Of a stretch of 64,000 nt of DNA, positions 34,443 through 43,193 are shown piece after piece; the stretch's first letter is position 1; the number at the start of each line of letters is the position of its first letter. Both the position numbers and the translations under genes were made by a program. The stretch is from JALUZX01 sp964561605 (GTDB lineage Bacteria > Planctomycetota > UBA1135 > JALUZX01): the NCBI GenBank assembly GCA_964561605.1, contig CAZLQD010000046.1:154326-218325 (forward strand), given 5' to 3'. A model generated the notes under the pieces. That model made no database searches. It saw only the letters and a program-made list of their open reading frames with translations, and was not told the DNA's origin.

Positions 34443-35372
34443 TCACCCGGTCATGAGCACGAGGAGGGAGCCCGTGAAGGCGAGGACCACCGCCAGGGCC
34501 CTCCTGAGGGTGAACCTCTCTCCCGCGAAGAGGGCCGCCAGGAGGAATACGAAGATCAGGGAGAGCTCGTTCAGGACCGAGGCCCGGGACATGGGTATGA
34601 GCTGGAGCCCCTTGAGCCAGACGTAGTAGCCGAGCCAGGTCCCCAGCACGGCCCCCAGGACCATCAATCCGGTATGGCGGGTGGGCCGGAAGGCCCGGGC
34701 CATCCCACCTCCCTCCCGCCCCCAGGGGATGGCCAGGATTCCCAGGGCCCCCATGGAGATCCTGAGCCAGGCCACCCACATGGGGGAGAAGGTCTTCAGG
34801 ATGGGGCCGATCATGATGATGCTTGCCACCACCAGGGTGATGAAGGCGATCCCCAGGACCACGCCGGCCAGGATCTCCCGGGAAGTCCGCCCCTCCTCCT
34901 CCTTCTCCACCTTGGAGGGCTCCCAGGTGCCCACGACGATTCCCCCCACGACCAGGAGGGATCCCGCCGCCAGGCTCAAGGTGAATTCTTCCCCCAGGAA
35001 GAGGACCGAGAAGAGGATCATCAAGGGGCTGTAGAGGGAGCCCACCAGGGAGGTGAGGGTGGCCCCCAGAAGTTTGAGGGCCTGGAAGTAGGCCGTGTCG
35101 GCCAGGCTCATTCCAAGAAAACCCGAGAGCACCACCAGGCTCCAGGCCTTCCAGTCCGCCCCGGGGGGAGAAAAGGGCTCCCCCAGGAAAAGAAGGGTCA
35201 GAGTGAAGAGGACCGCCCCCAGGGAGGACTTGAGGAAGTTCTGGTGCCAGGCGGGCATTCCCTCTCCCCCCAGCTTGAAGCAGACCACCGTGGCGGCCCA
35301 AAGAAGGGCCGCCAGGATGGAAAGCAGGTCCCCCAAGGCGGAGGGGGAAAGAAAGGCCGCCGCCAATGGCAT
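34443..35372 (-). CDS. EamA-family (DMT) membrane transporter
   Basis: 309 residues with about ten hydrophobic helices arranged as two five-helix EamA repeats. The first repeat includes LGDLLSILAALLWAATVVCFKLG and ends near GTWEPSKVEKEEEGR, a charged cytoplasmic linker; the second includes VLGTWLGYYVWLKGLQLIPM and RASVLNELSLIFVFLLAALFAGE. The superfamily exports or imports small metabolites such as amino acids or nucleotide sugars. The substrate cannot be told. Its start follows GGGAGAGACC and is 27 bases after the CoA-binding gene, probably the same transcript. Confidence 0.9.
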   Translation of the reverse strand: MPLAAAFLSPSALGDLLSILAALLWAATVVCFKLGGEGMPAWHQNFLKSSLGAVLFTLTLLFLGEPFSPPGADWKAWSLVVLSGFLGMSLADTAYFQALKLLGATLTSLVGSLYSPLMILFSVLFLGEEFTLSLAAGSLLVVGGIVVGTWEPSKVEKEEEGRTSREILAGVVLGIAFITLVVASIIMIGPILKTFSPMWVAWLRISMGALGILAIPWGREGGGMARAFRPTRHTGLMVLGAVLGTWLGYYVWLKGLQLIPMSRASVLNELSLIFVFLLAALFAGERFTLRRALAVVLAFTGSLLVLMTG

Positions 35373-35399
35373 GGTCTCTCCCGGGAGGAAAGTGGCGGG

Positions 35400-35834
35400 T
35401 CAGTCGGGCAACCCCTCCCAGCTGGTCACCACCATGATGCAGGCATCCACGATTCCCTCGATCCGGGCCTTCTCCAGGGCCTGGAGGACCTGGTCGTCGA
35501 AGCTCCCCTCCTGGAACCAGATCAGGGGGAATCCCAGGCGATCCGCCTCCTCCAGGACCTTCAGGCTCACCGCGGGGGGGGTGACCACGTTCACCAGGTC
35601 CACGGGCCCGGGCACTTCCGCCAGGGAGGGATAGACGGGGAGGCCGGCGATCTCCCGGGCCTTGGGGTTCACGGGGTAGACGGTGTAACCCTTCTCCTTC
35701 AGGTTGTTTACGATGATGTTGCCGTATTTCCGGGGGTTCGTGCTGGCCCCCACCACGGCGATGCGGGTCTCGGGCCCCTTCTTGTCGAGCAACTTGGCGA
35801 AGACTTCCCGCTTGCGCGATTCGTCGGCGATCAT
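35400..35834 (-). CDS. CoA-binding Rossmann-fold protein (YccU/DUF1731-like CoA_binding_2)
   Basis: 144 residues from the ATG at 35834, chosen for the GGAGGTGGCTGCC site before it. The protein is a single CoA-binding domain: IAVVGASTNPRKYGNIIVNNLKEKGY, VYPVNPKAREIAGLPVYPSL and VDLVNVVTPPAVSLKVLEEA, ending in IDACIMV. Such domains occur alone in many bacteria and bind CoA or acyl-CoA without a known reaction. It precedes the EamA transporter by 27 bases. The specific role is unknown. Confidence 0.88.
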   Translation of the reverse strand: MIADESRKREVFAKLLDKKGPETRIAVVGASTNPRKYGNIIVNNLKEKGYTVYPVNPKAREIAGLPVYPSLAEVPGPVDLVNVVTPPAVSLKVLEEADRLGFPLIWFQEGSFDDQVLQALEKARIEGIVDACIMVVTSWEGLPD

Positions 35835-35984
35835 GGCAGCCACCTCCCTGCCTCCTTCGCGCCCTCCCCGCTCCCACACCGGCGGAGTTGCGTCCGGTTG
35901 GGGGAACGGTTCTACTCAAGATCCTTCGCCAATCCCAGGGGGCCGAAGCCGCCCCCTCGTCCTTCCCGGGAGAAAGCGCAAGCC

Positions 35985-37766
35985 ATGGACCACGAAACCC
36001 GCCGAAAGAACCTGGTCGCCGCCTGGGTCTTCGACTCCCTCCCAGTCCTGAACCGCTTCCACCTCTGGCTGGAAGACGTGGAGGAGGAGTTCCTGGGCAT
36101 GGATCCCACGCCGGAGGACCTCTCCTTCGCAGGCCGCCTGGAGAAGGCTTTCCTGGTGGCCACGGCCGTGACCGCCCTGGGAGCCCGCCTCTTCGGCCGC
36201 TACGGAGAGGCCCGGGGAAGCGGGGACAAGACCTGGATCAACCGGGTGAAGAAGGACGCCGACGCCATCTCGGCCTACGCCTTGAGCGAAGGGCTCTGGC
36301 ACCTGACCAGGAACCTGCCCGAGAACCACGCCCTCATGGTGAGCCTGGGGGAAGGCCTCATGCCGAAGGTGGGGGAGACCCACGAGATGGGATCCAATCC
36401 TCTCCTGGGCTTCGGTAGGATCTACGCCAGGCCGCAAGTGGCCCAGTTCCTGGAGCCCCTCGTGGCGAAGCTCATCAACGACGACTCCTACCGTTTCGAG
36501 CACTTCCAGGAGGACCTCCGCCAGAGGGGGGTCGTCATCTGGGGCGCCGCAATCGACACCCTGGAGAACACGAGCCGCTTCGCCAAGGGGGCGGAGACGG
36601 GTCCCATGACGGTCCTCCACGTCTTCGACCAGCCCATGGTGATGACCCGCCCCTACGAGGGTTACATGGGGACCCTGGTGCTCCCGGGCGCGGCGGCCCG
36701 CACGGCCGGGGAGGAATCCATCCTCCTGGCCTACCACACACCGCGGAAGCTCGTCCTCCAGGCCGTGCTGGACACCTACCCGGGCCTGAAGCCGGAAAAC
36801 GTCCACGTCTGGACCCTGGGCGGTCCCTCCCGGGCCAAGCGCATCTCGGGGCTCTGGGAGGAATGGAAGGCCCTGGGCGTCCACCTGGTGGACGACGGAT
36901 GGACCACCCCCTACGGGATGAAGGCCTTCACCTCCAGCGGCACCTACGCCCCGACCTACATGGTGGGATCCTGGGAGGAGGGAGGGGAGAAGCACGCCTT
37001 TCTCTGCGACGGGTACGCCGCCTCGGCCGAGGCGCTCCAGGCGGCCAGCCTGGCCCCGATCCTGGACCTCTCGGTGAGCCTGGCCCTCTTCTCGGACAAG
37101 TTCGAACTCCCCTTCGAGGCCGAAAGGAAGGTCATGCTCCTGGACCCGGAGGACCAGGGCTTCGAGGAGAAGCTCCGCAAGATCGCAGGGCCCTACCTGG
37201 AGGTGGACGCCAAGGTGGCCGAAAGATACGCCGACATGATCCGCGAGGCCTCGGAGGCCGGCGTCCCCTGGCCAAAAGCCACCTTCTCGGCGGAGGACTT
37301 CTTCCCCAGCAAGTTCTGGCGTTCCATGGCCCTCTCGGGCTACATGTGCCCCGACCCCTATTCCGGTGCCCCGGGTGTGGAGAAGGTGGGTGACGGGATC
37401 TACCAGGTCACGGCCCAACTCGCATCCAAGGCCGGCACCAAGCGGGTCCGCTTCACCTTCCGCCTCAGGGAGCCCTGGAAGACGATGAAACTCATCTTCA
37501 ATCCCCTCCTGGACCGGTTCGTGGCGGGCGAGGACTACAGGCGGCGCCCCGTGAAGATCTCCGACTCGGGCCGGATCCGGAACGAGCTCCAGACCCTCTG
37601 CCCCCTGGCCCTGGAATCCTTCGGCACCCGGGGAATCCGGGTGCATTTCAGCAAGATCAACGAAGGGGTCATGCCCAAAGAGAAGCAGGCGAAGATCCGG
37701 GAGATCCTCGCCTGGTTCAAGGAGAACCACCCTGTGTGGTTCTCCTGGCTCGAGCTGGCCGACTGA
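35985..37766 (+). CDS. Unrecognised 593-residue cytosolic protein
   Basis: 593 residues from the ATG at 35985. No signal peptide or membrane helix is seen. The protein has an alpha-helical first third (LPVLNRFHLWLEDVEEEFLG, AFLVATAVTALGARLFGRYG) and mixed alpha/beta later. Points of interest are DNALxx-free but conserved-looking patches: GEGLMPKVGETHEMGSNPLL, TLGGPSRAKRISGLWEEW, FLCDGYAASAEALQAASLA and MCPDPYSGAPGVE. Codon use equals its neighbours, so it is a native coding gene. I do not recognise a family and assign no function. It is alone on the plus strand, divergent from the CoA-binding gene and convergent with the secreted HEAT protein (stops 3 bases apart). Confidence 0.85.
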   Translation: MDHETRRKNLVAAWVFDSLPVLNRFHLWLEDVEEEFLGMDPTPEDLSFAGRLEKAFLVATAVTALGARLFGRYGEARGSGDKTWINRVKKDADAISAYALSEGLWHLTRNLPENHALMVSLGEGLMPKVGETHEMGSNPLLGFGRIYARPQVAQFLEPLVAKLINDDSYRFEHFQEDLRQRGVVIWGAAIDTLENTSRFAKGAETGPMTVLHVFDQPMVMTRPYEGYMGTLVLPGAAARTAGEESILLAYHTPRKLVLQAVLDTYPGLKPENVHVWTLGGPSRAKRISGLWEEWKALGVHLVDDGWTTPYGMKAFTSSGTYAPTYMVGSWEEGGEKHAFLCDGYAASAEALQAASLAPILDLSVSLALFSDKFELPFEAERKVMLLDPEDQGFEEKLRKIAGPYLEVDAKVAERYADMIREASEAGVPWPKATFSAEDFFPSKFWRSMALSGYMCPDPYSGAPGVEKVGDGIYQVTAQLASKAGTKRVRFTFRLREPWKTMKLIFNPLLDRFVAGEDYRRRPVKISDSGRIRNELQTLCPLALESFGTRGIRVHFSKINEGVMPKEKQAKIREILAWFKENHPVWFSWLELAD

Positions 37767-37769
37767 GCC

Positions 37770-40514
37770 TCACCCTCCGGGGGGCCTGTCCAGGAAGGCC
37801 TCGTCCTCTCCCTCGGCGGGGACCATCTCGTCCAGCTCCGACTCGTCGTCGAGATAGATCTGCTCGGCCTCTCCCGCGGCCTCGGGGAGGGGCTCCTCCC
37901 CTTCTTCTTCCCAGGGCACTTCCTGGTCCACTTCGCCTTCGGGAAATGCCCCTTCCTCCCCGGGAAAGGCCTCCTCTTCCTCGGAGGAGGAAACCAGGGT
38001 GATGAGCTTCATGTGGGCCTTCATGGCCGCCCGGGCCCTCAGCCACCGCCAGAGGAAGAAGAGGATGCCCGCCAGGACCAGGGGAAGGGCGGCCAGGAGG
38101 CCTTTCTTCCAGGCCGGCCAGCCCTTGACGCCGGCAACGGCCTTCACCAGGATCTCCCTCGCCTTGGCCATCTTCCGGGAAGCCGTATCCACCGCCTTCT
38201 CCAGGGCGAGACTCGCCCCACCCCTCTCGCGGATCAGGGAGAGGGCCGCCTCGATCCTCTTCCGGAACTGGGGCCCCTCCCTCTTCATGCGTTCTTCGAG
38301 GACCTCCGCCACGGCGGGCTCCCCGATCTCACCCAACCGATCCACCGCATATCCGCGGACGAAGGAGGACGGCAGGTCCAGGAGCTGGACCAGGAGGGCC
38401 TCCTCCTCCTTCCTCTGGAGATGGGGGGTCAGCTTCTGGAGGGCGTAGACCTGGGCCCGGAGAAGGTCCACGTCTTCCCTGGGGCCCACGCCCAGGGCCA
38501 CCTTGGGGATCTCCTCGGGCCCGCCCAGCTCGGCCAGGGCGCTGAGGAGCCGCAGCCGGGTCTCCTTGGGGGCCTTCCTGTCCCCCACGAGGGCTCTCGC
38601 CAGGGCCGGGGCGGCCCGGCGGGAGTGGAGGCGCTCCAGGGCCGTGGCGGCATAACCACGGGTCAGGGGGTCCTCGTCGGCCAAGGCCTGGAGGAGGAAG
38701 TTCTCCTCCCTCGGGTCGGGCATCCGCATCAAGGCATAGGCGGCGTAGCGGCGCACAACGGGGTTCGGGCTGTCCCGGAGGGTCTTGCACAAGGCGGGGA
38801 CAGAGGCCACCACTCCGTGGGTGCCCAGGATGTAGGCCGCCCTGGCCGCGACGGCCGGATCGGGGTCCTCCAGGAGGGCTTCCACCTCGTCGGCGTAGAC
38901 CTGGACGTCCCCGGCCTTCTCCAGGGAGACCAGGGCCTGGAATCGTTCCTTGGGGGTCAGGCTCTTCCAGTCCGTTCCGGAAGTGCGTTTTCCTTCCCCC
39001 GCCGCCGCCAGGCCCTCACCGGAGGAAGCCCTGGGAAGACTGAGGGTCTCGAGAAGGTGGAACCCCGGCGGCCGGCCCATTCCGGAATAGGAGAAACCCA
39101 GGCCCGCCGGGTCGGCCGATGCCTTCAGGGTGAATTCCCCCGTGCATCCCCTGAGCAGGCCCCGGAAAGGAGAGGGAAGGAGGCCGGCCAGGACCTCCAC
39201 CTCGCCCCTGGCGGAGAGGAAGGTCTTCCTTCCGGTGGAACCGGTATCGGCCGGCGGGGCGGCGGGAACCTTCTTCCCTCCCGCCAGGACCTCCTCGAGC
39301 TGGACAGGATCGGAGGCCAGGTAGAGCCTGCCCCCGGCGATCGCCCAGGAGCAGACCTTCCCTCCCGGCCCCTCCAGCGTGGTGATGGTGTATCCGCCCC
39401 CCGTGGTATGGTCTTTCTCCTTCCAGACCTTCCCCGGAGTGCGCATCACCTGGTCCGTCCTGGTGGGGTTGGTCAGGTCCAGGAGGGCCGCCCAGCGAGG
39501 TTTCCCGCCCGGCCCGGACTGGATACGAAGGCGGAAATCCCCCGACCAGGAGGCGAAGAGCCGCCTCCAGGGGAGAGGAAGGTGGTCCTGCAGGGACCTG
39601 GGAACGGGGAAGGTTTTCCCCCCCTCCGGAGGGAGCAACCCGGCCGAGACCACCAGGTCCCCCGGCCCGGGCAGGAACTTCTCCAGGTCCCGGGGCAGGG
39701 ACTTCTCCCCCGCCAGGCCGCCCCAGCCTCCCCTGGGCTCGGGCCACTCCACCCTGAGGGAGGTCTCCACCCGGTTTCCCGAGGTCGTGCTGATCCAACT
39801 CACCCAGGACCCGGCCTCCACCGGTGCCCCGGGGAAGAAGCTCCCTCTTCCGAAAAGGCCCTGCTTGAAGGAGACGAAGAAGCGGGCCTCACCCCGGTAT
39901 GCTCCGGAACGAAAGATCCGGGCCAGGGCGGCGTCGGCCTGGAGACTCTTCGTGGCCGGAGAGGTCTCGGCCTCCAGGGCCTGGGAGAGCAACTCCTTGG
40001 AAGTGGCGGCCAGGAAGGTGTCCCCTCTCTGGATCGTGAAGAACCTGAGGCCTACGGGGGGAGGCAAGGTGTAGGAACCGACCTCCGCGCCGGCCAGCCT
40101 TCCGGCGGGCCGGAAGGCTCCCGGGCTCCTGGCCAGGAGGGCGAAGAATTCCTTCCGGCCCCCCGGGCAGTCGGGAAACACCAGGAGGAGGGAAGGTCCT
40201 TCTTCCCTGGCAGGGAAGAGGGCCGCCGTGAAGGGCCCTTCGAAGAAAGAAGAGGACAGAGTCTCCTTCTTCACGCCGAGCCAACGGGCCAGCCTCTCCA
40301 GGAAGGCCCCCCCGGCGGGCCCGCCGGCCTCCAGGAATCTCCCGCCCTTCTCCATGGAAAGGACGGCCACGGCGTCCTGGGGAACCAGGGAAAACCCGGC
40401 GGGCCATTCCAGCCTGTTTCCCCTCTCTCCCCCCGCACAAGGAGCGAGGCCGCCGGAAAGGACGAGAAAGGCCGTTCCTGCTACGAACTTCCAGCTTCTG
40501 TGCCGGTTCCTCAT
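37770..40514 (-). CDS. Secreted, membrane-anchored HEAT-repeat protein
   Basis: 914 residues from the ATG at 40514 (GGGGAG before it). The N-terminus (RNRHRSWKFVAGTAFLVLSG) is a signal peptide. Residues 30-500 form a beta-rich domain resembling the DUF3352 type (LVPQDAVAVLSMEKGGRFLE). HEAT repeats follow at about 545-780, for example VEALLEDPDPAVAARAAYIL and TLRDSPNPVVRRYAAYALMR. A helix (about 805-830, LLAALPLVLAGILFFLWRWL) is followed by an extremely acidic C-terminal tail of some 85 residues. The layout suggests an extracytoplasmic body, one membrane pass and a cytosolic acidic tail. No enzyme motif is seen. Confidence 0.85.
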   Translation of the reverse strand: MRNRHRSWKFVAGTAFLVLSGGLAPCAGGERGNRLEWPAGFSLVPQDAVAVLSMEKGGRFLEAGGPAGGAFLERLARWLGVKKETLSSSFFEGPFTAALFPAREEGPSLLLVFPDCPGGRKEFFALLARSPGAFRPAGRLAGAEVGSYTLPPPVGLRFFTIQRGDTFLAATSKELLSQALEAETSPATKSLQADAALARIFRSGAYRGEARFFVSFKQGLFGRGSFFPGAPVEAGSWVSWISTTSGNRVETSLRVEWPEPRGGWGGLAGEKSLPRDLEKFLPGPGDLVVSAGLLPPEGGKTFPVPRSLQDHLPLPWRRLFASWSGDFRLRIQSGPGGKPRWAALLDLTNPTRTDQVMRTPGKVWKEKDHTTGGGYTITTLEGPGGKVCSWAIAGGRLYLASDPVQLEEVLAGGKKVPAAPPADTGSTGRKTFLSARGEVEVLAGLLPSPFRGLLRGCTGEFTLKASADPAGLGFSYSGMGRPPGFHLLETLSLPRASSGEGLAAAGEGKRTSGTDWKSLTPKERFQALVSLEKAGDVQVYADEVEALLEDPDPAVAARAAYILGTHGVVASVPALCKTLRDSPNPVVRRYAAYALMRMPDPREENFLLQALADEDPLTRGYAATALERLHSRRAAPALARALVGDRKAPKETRLRLLSALAELGGPEEIPKVALGVGPREDVDLLRAQVYALQKLTPHLQRKEEEALLVQLLDLPSSFVRGYAVDRLGEIGEPAVAEVLEERMKREGPQFRKRIEAALSLIRERGGASLALEKAVDTASRKMAKAREILVKAVAGVKGWPAWKKGLLAALPLVLAGILFFLWRWLRARAAMKAHMKLITLVSSSEEEEAFPGEEGAFPEGEVDQEVPWEEEGEEPLPEAAGEAEQIYLDDESELDEMVPAEGEDEAFLDRPPGG

Positions 40515-40629
40515 GTCTACTCCCCTTCCCGCAGGGATCACCCCCGGCAGGGACCCTACTGTGTCATGTGGTTTCTATCGGTCCTTCGTCAACTCCCCTT
40601 GAGGGAGGCCTTCAGAGGGGATCCCTGCC

Positions 40630-42249
40630 GTGACGAAAGGGGGAAAGAGAGGAAGAGGGACGATTTTGGAGAAAAGGCAGGGGATCCTGTTGGTCCGAAA
40701 AAACCGGAAAGGCCGGCAAAGGGCAGGCCCGCGACCTGTCGGGGTCCGGGCGCTCCTGGTAGGAACCGCCCTGGGGGCGGCCTTTCTCTCCTTCGGCGGC
40801 TGGTTTCTCCTTCTTTGGGCCAGGAGCCGTTTCCCCTCGGTGGAACTCACCCTGGGAGCCCTCCCCTTGCTGGCGGGAGGGGGCCTGATCCTGGCCTTCC
40901 TCTTCCTGGCCCTCTGGCCCCTCCTGACCTGGATGGTGGTCCGCCCCCTCCAGGAGACGGCCGAGAAGGCCCTGGCCCTGGCGGAAAAGAGGGCGCCCTT
41001 CCAGGTTTCCCGAAAAGGGCCCTTGGAGGTCCGGAAGGTCGAGGAGGCCCTGGCCCGCCTGGGGGCGGCCCTCTCCGAGAAGGAAAGGATGGCCCGGGCG
41101 GGTTTCCTGGCGGAGCGGTACGCCTTCCGCCAACTGAGGAAGGTCGTGGACGCCCTGGCCGAAGGAGTCCTGGTGGCGGACCAGGCCTTGGAAGTGGTCC
41201 TGGTGAATCCGGCGGCCCAGGCCCAGTTGGACGTGGAGGAAAGCCGGGTGGGAGGACTCCACCTGGCCCAGGCCCTGCCGGCGAGCCTCTTCGAGAAGGT
41301 GAGCCCCTTCCTGGAGGAGTTCCGCAGAGGAATGAACCGGCCCGTCAAAGTGGAGGCCCGGTTCAAGGGCAGGGCCCTCAAGGTCTCCCTGGCCCCCATA
41401 CTGGAGGACGAGGAGAGGGACCCCTTCCGGGGCGTGGTCCTCGCCCTGGTGGACGTCACCCGGGAGAAGGAGGTGGAGGAGATGAAAGAGGCCTTCCTCT
41501 CGTCGGTCTCCCACGAGCTCCGCACCCCCCTCACGGCGATCTGTTCCTACAGCGAGATCCTCCGGGACATGCCCCCCGACGACGAGCGGACCCGCCGGGA
41601 GTTCCTGGCCATCCTCCACGAGGAGGCCCAGAGGTTGACCAGGCTGGTGGAGGACGTCATGGATCTCTCGGCCTTCAAGGCCGGGAGGATCTTCCTCAAC
41701 AAGGGCCCTCTCCCCCTGGAGGACCTCCTGGAAGGGGCGAAGAAGAAGTTCGGACCCCAGGCGGAGGAGTCCCAGATCGAGCTCTCCTTCCGGAACGAAT
41801 GCCCAACCCTCCCGCCCTTGCTGGTGGACGCCAAGCGGATCCGCCAGGTCCTGGACCAGCTCCTGGTCAACGCCCTCAAGTTCACCCCTCGGGGGGGAAC
41901 GATCCAGGTCCGGATCACCTGTCCAGGCTACGAAGAGAAGAACCGGAAGGGCCTGGTCCGCCTGGAAGTCTCCGACTCAGGGCCGGGAGTCCCCGAGGAG
42001 AGGCGGGAGGAGATCTTCCAGCCTTTCCAGCAGGGAGGGGAGATCCTGACGGAGAAGCCCCAGGGCACGGGCCTGGGACTCCCCCTGGCCAGGTCCATCG
42101 TGGAGGCCCACGGGGGGAGCATCCATTGCGACGAATCGCCCCTGGGGGGTGCCCGCTTCACCTTCACCATCCCCCTGGGCTACCCCCTGCCGGAACCCGG
42201 GGAGGAGCCCTTCCCGGAGGAGGTCTCCAGCCGGGCCGGAACCCGCTGA
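40630..42249 (+). CDS. PAS-containing sensor histidine kinase
   Basis: 539 residues from a GTG; a TTG at 40665 is another possible start. Two helices (40-62 and 77-100) enclose a very short outside loop, so sensing is likely intramembrane or cytosolic. A HAMP-like helix (100-152), a PAS domain (165-275), the HisKA helix with His295 (SVSHELRTPL) and an ATPase domain with N box (DQLLVNALKFTPRGG), G1 (DSGPGVP) and G2 (GTGLGLPLA) complete it. The layout is like PhoR/WalK-type kinases. No response regulator is adjacent, so it is an orphan here. It starts 116 bases from the divergent HEAT gene. Confidence 0.93.
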   Translation: MTKGGKRGRGTILEKRQGILLVRKNRKGRQRAGPRPVGVRALLVGTALGAAFLSFGGWFLLLWARSRFPSVELTLGALPLLAGGGLILAFLFLALWPLLTWMVVRPLQETAEKALALAEKRAPFQVSRKGPLEVRKVEEALARLGAALSEKERMARAGFLAERYAFRQLRKVVDALAEGVLVADQALEVVLVNPAAQAQLDVEESRVGGLHLAQALPASLFEKVSPFLEEFRRGMNRPVKVEARFKGRALKVSLAPILEDEERDPFRGVVLALVDVTREKEVEEMKEAFLSSVSHELRTPLTAICSYSEILRDMPPDDERTRREFLAILHEEAQRLTRLVEDVMDLSAFKAGRIFLNKGPLPLEDLLEGAKKKFGPQAEESQIELSFRNECPTLPPLLVDAKRIRQVLDQLLVNALKFTPRGGTIQVRITCPGYEEKNRKGLVRLEVSDSGPGVPEERREEIFQPFQQGGEILTEKPQGTGLGLPLARSIVEAHGGSIHCDESPLGGARFTFTIPLGYPLPEPGEEPFPEEVSSRAGTR

Positions 42250-42333
42250 AGGCCACCCTTCCCGGCAAGGGAGCCCCGGGCGGGCCGGAGAGGCCGGGGG
42301 GAGGTCCGACCTTCCCCGCCGGGCCGCCCCCCC

Positions 42334-42362
42334 TTGACAAGGGGGGCCCGATTTCCCAGGAT
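42334..42362 (+). promoter_or_regulatory. Candidate sigma-70-type promoter of tRNA-Val, overlapping a hairpin
   Basis: TTGACA at 42334-42339 is a perfect -35 box, with a 17-base spacer and CAGGAT (42357-42362) as a weak -10 about 18 bases before the tRNA. The -35 box lies in the loop side of an 8-bp hairpin (CCCCCCTT-GAC-AAGGGGGG), which could also end the kinase transcript. Both readings are from sequence only. Confidence 0.4.
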
Positions 42363-42379
42363 CTCCCGGCCTGAGAGGT

Positions 42380-42455
42380 GGGCCGTTAACTCAGCTGGTA
42401 GAGTGCGATCGTCACAAGGTCGAAGTCGCTGGTTCGAATCCAGCACGGCCCACCA
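42380..42455 (+). tRNA. tRNA-Val (anticodon CAC)
   Basis: A 76-base cloverleaf with encoded CCA. Acceptor GGGCCGT pairs with ACGGCCC; D arm ACTC/GAGT; anticodon stem CGATC/GGTCG with loop GTCACAA, giving anticodon CAC (42413-42415); T arm GCTGG-TTCGAAT-CCAGC. Loop position 32 is G where a pyrimidine is usual. A T-run follows directly after the CCA and may stop transcription. It reads GUG codons. Confidence 0.93.
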
Positions 42456-42515
42456 AACTTTTTTTCCCCTCCGCCGCCAAGCTCCGCTATCGTCGGGACC
42501 GCTCCCCCTCTCACC

Positions 42516-43193
42516 GTGAACCCTTGGAGCTTCCCCATGGCGACCAACCCCTTCGACGGGATGGCCCGGGATTACGAGGCCTGGCACTCCACACCCAAGG
42601 GGTCCGCCGCGGCGGCCCTGGAGAGAGAGGTCCTGGGCTCCCTCCTTCCCCCCGGCGGAGGAGGAGCCCCACTCCTGGAAGTGGGATGCGGCACGGCCTT
42701 CTGGTTTCCTTTCTGGCGGAAATCGGGATACCGCCCCTTCGGACTGGACCCCTCCATGCCCATGCTTGAGAAGGCCCGGGAAAAGGGAGAGACCGGGCTC
42801 GTCCGGGCCCGCGGCGAAGCCCCTCCCTTCCGCCCCCGATCCTTCCGGGTGGTGGCCTTCCTCACCGTCTTGGAATTCCTCCCCCGGCCCGGGGAAGTCC
42901 TCAGGAGGGCTTCGGCCCTCCTCGCCCCCGGAGGAATCCTCCTGGCTGGAGTGCTGGACGCCCGCTCCTCCCTGGCCCGGAACCGGAAGGCCTCGGGCCG
43001 CCCGCCCTGGAAGGAGGCGGCCTTCTTCACTCCCGAAGACCTGGAGAGCCTCCTCTCCCCCTTCGGCCGCCCCAGGATCGCTCCCTCCCGGCCCCTCCCT
43101 CCTCCTTTCGCACCCGCCGGCCCCGGTGAGGGGGAGCCCTTCTTCCTGGCCGCCGCCGTCGCACCCCCAGTTCCGGGGTCTCAAAATCTGTAG
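42516..43193 (+). CDS. Class I SAM-dependent methyltransferase
   Basis: 225 residues from the GTG at 42516, or 218 from the ATG at 42537 (MATNPFDGMARDYE), which is the more family-like N-terminus. The SAM-binding motif I is LLEVGCGTAFW, motif II is FGLDPSMPMLEKAR, and later strands read VVAFLTVLEFLPRPGEVLRRA and LLAPGGILLAGVL. This is the UbiE/Methyltransf_11 type acting on small molecules or lipids. The substrate is unknown. The stop overlaps the end of the convergent outer-membrane gene by 13 bases. Confidence 0.85.
   Translation: MNPWSFPMATNPFDGMARDYEAWHSTPKGSAAAALEREVLGSLLPPGGGGAPLLEVGCGTAFWFPFWRKSGYRPFGLDPSMPMLEKAREKGETGLVRARGEAPPFRPRSFRVVAFLTVLEFLPRPGEVLRRASALLAPGGILLAGVLDARSSLARNRKASGRPPWKEAAFFTPEDLESLLSPFGRPRIAPSRPLPPPFAPAGPGEGEPFFLAAAVAPPVPGSQNL

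Noticed and set aside
38013..42374. 1453-codon plus-strand open frame
   Set aside because: It crosses the secreted HEAT gene on the other strand and the kinase in another frame; no domain or normal codon bias is seen.
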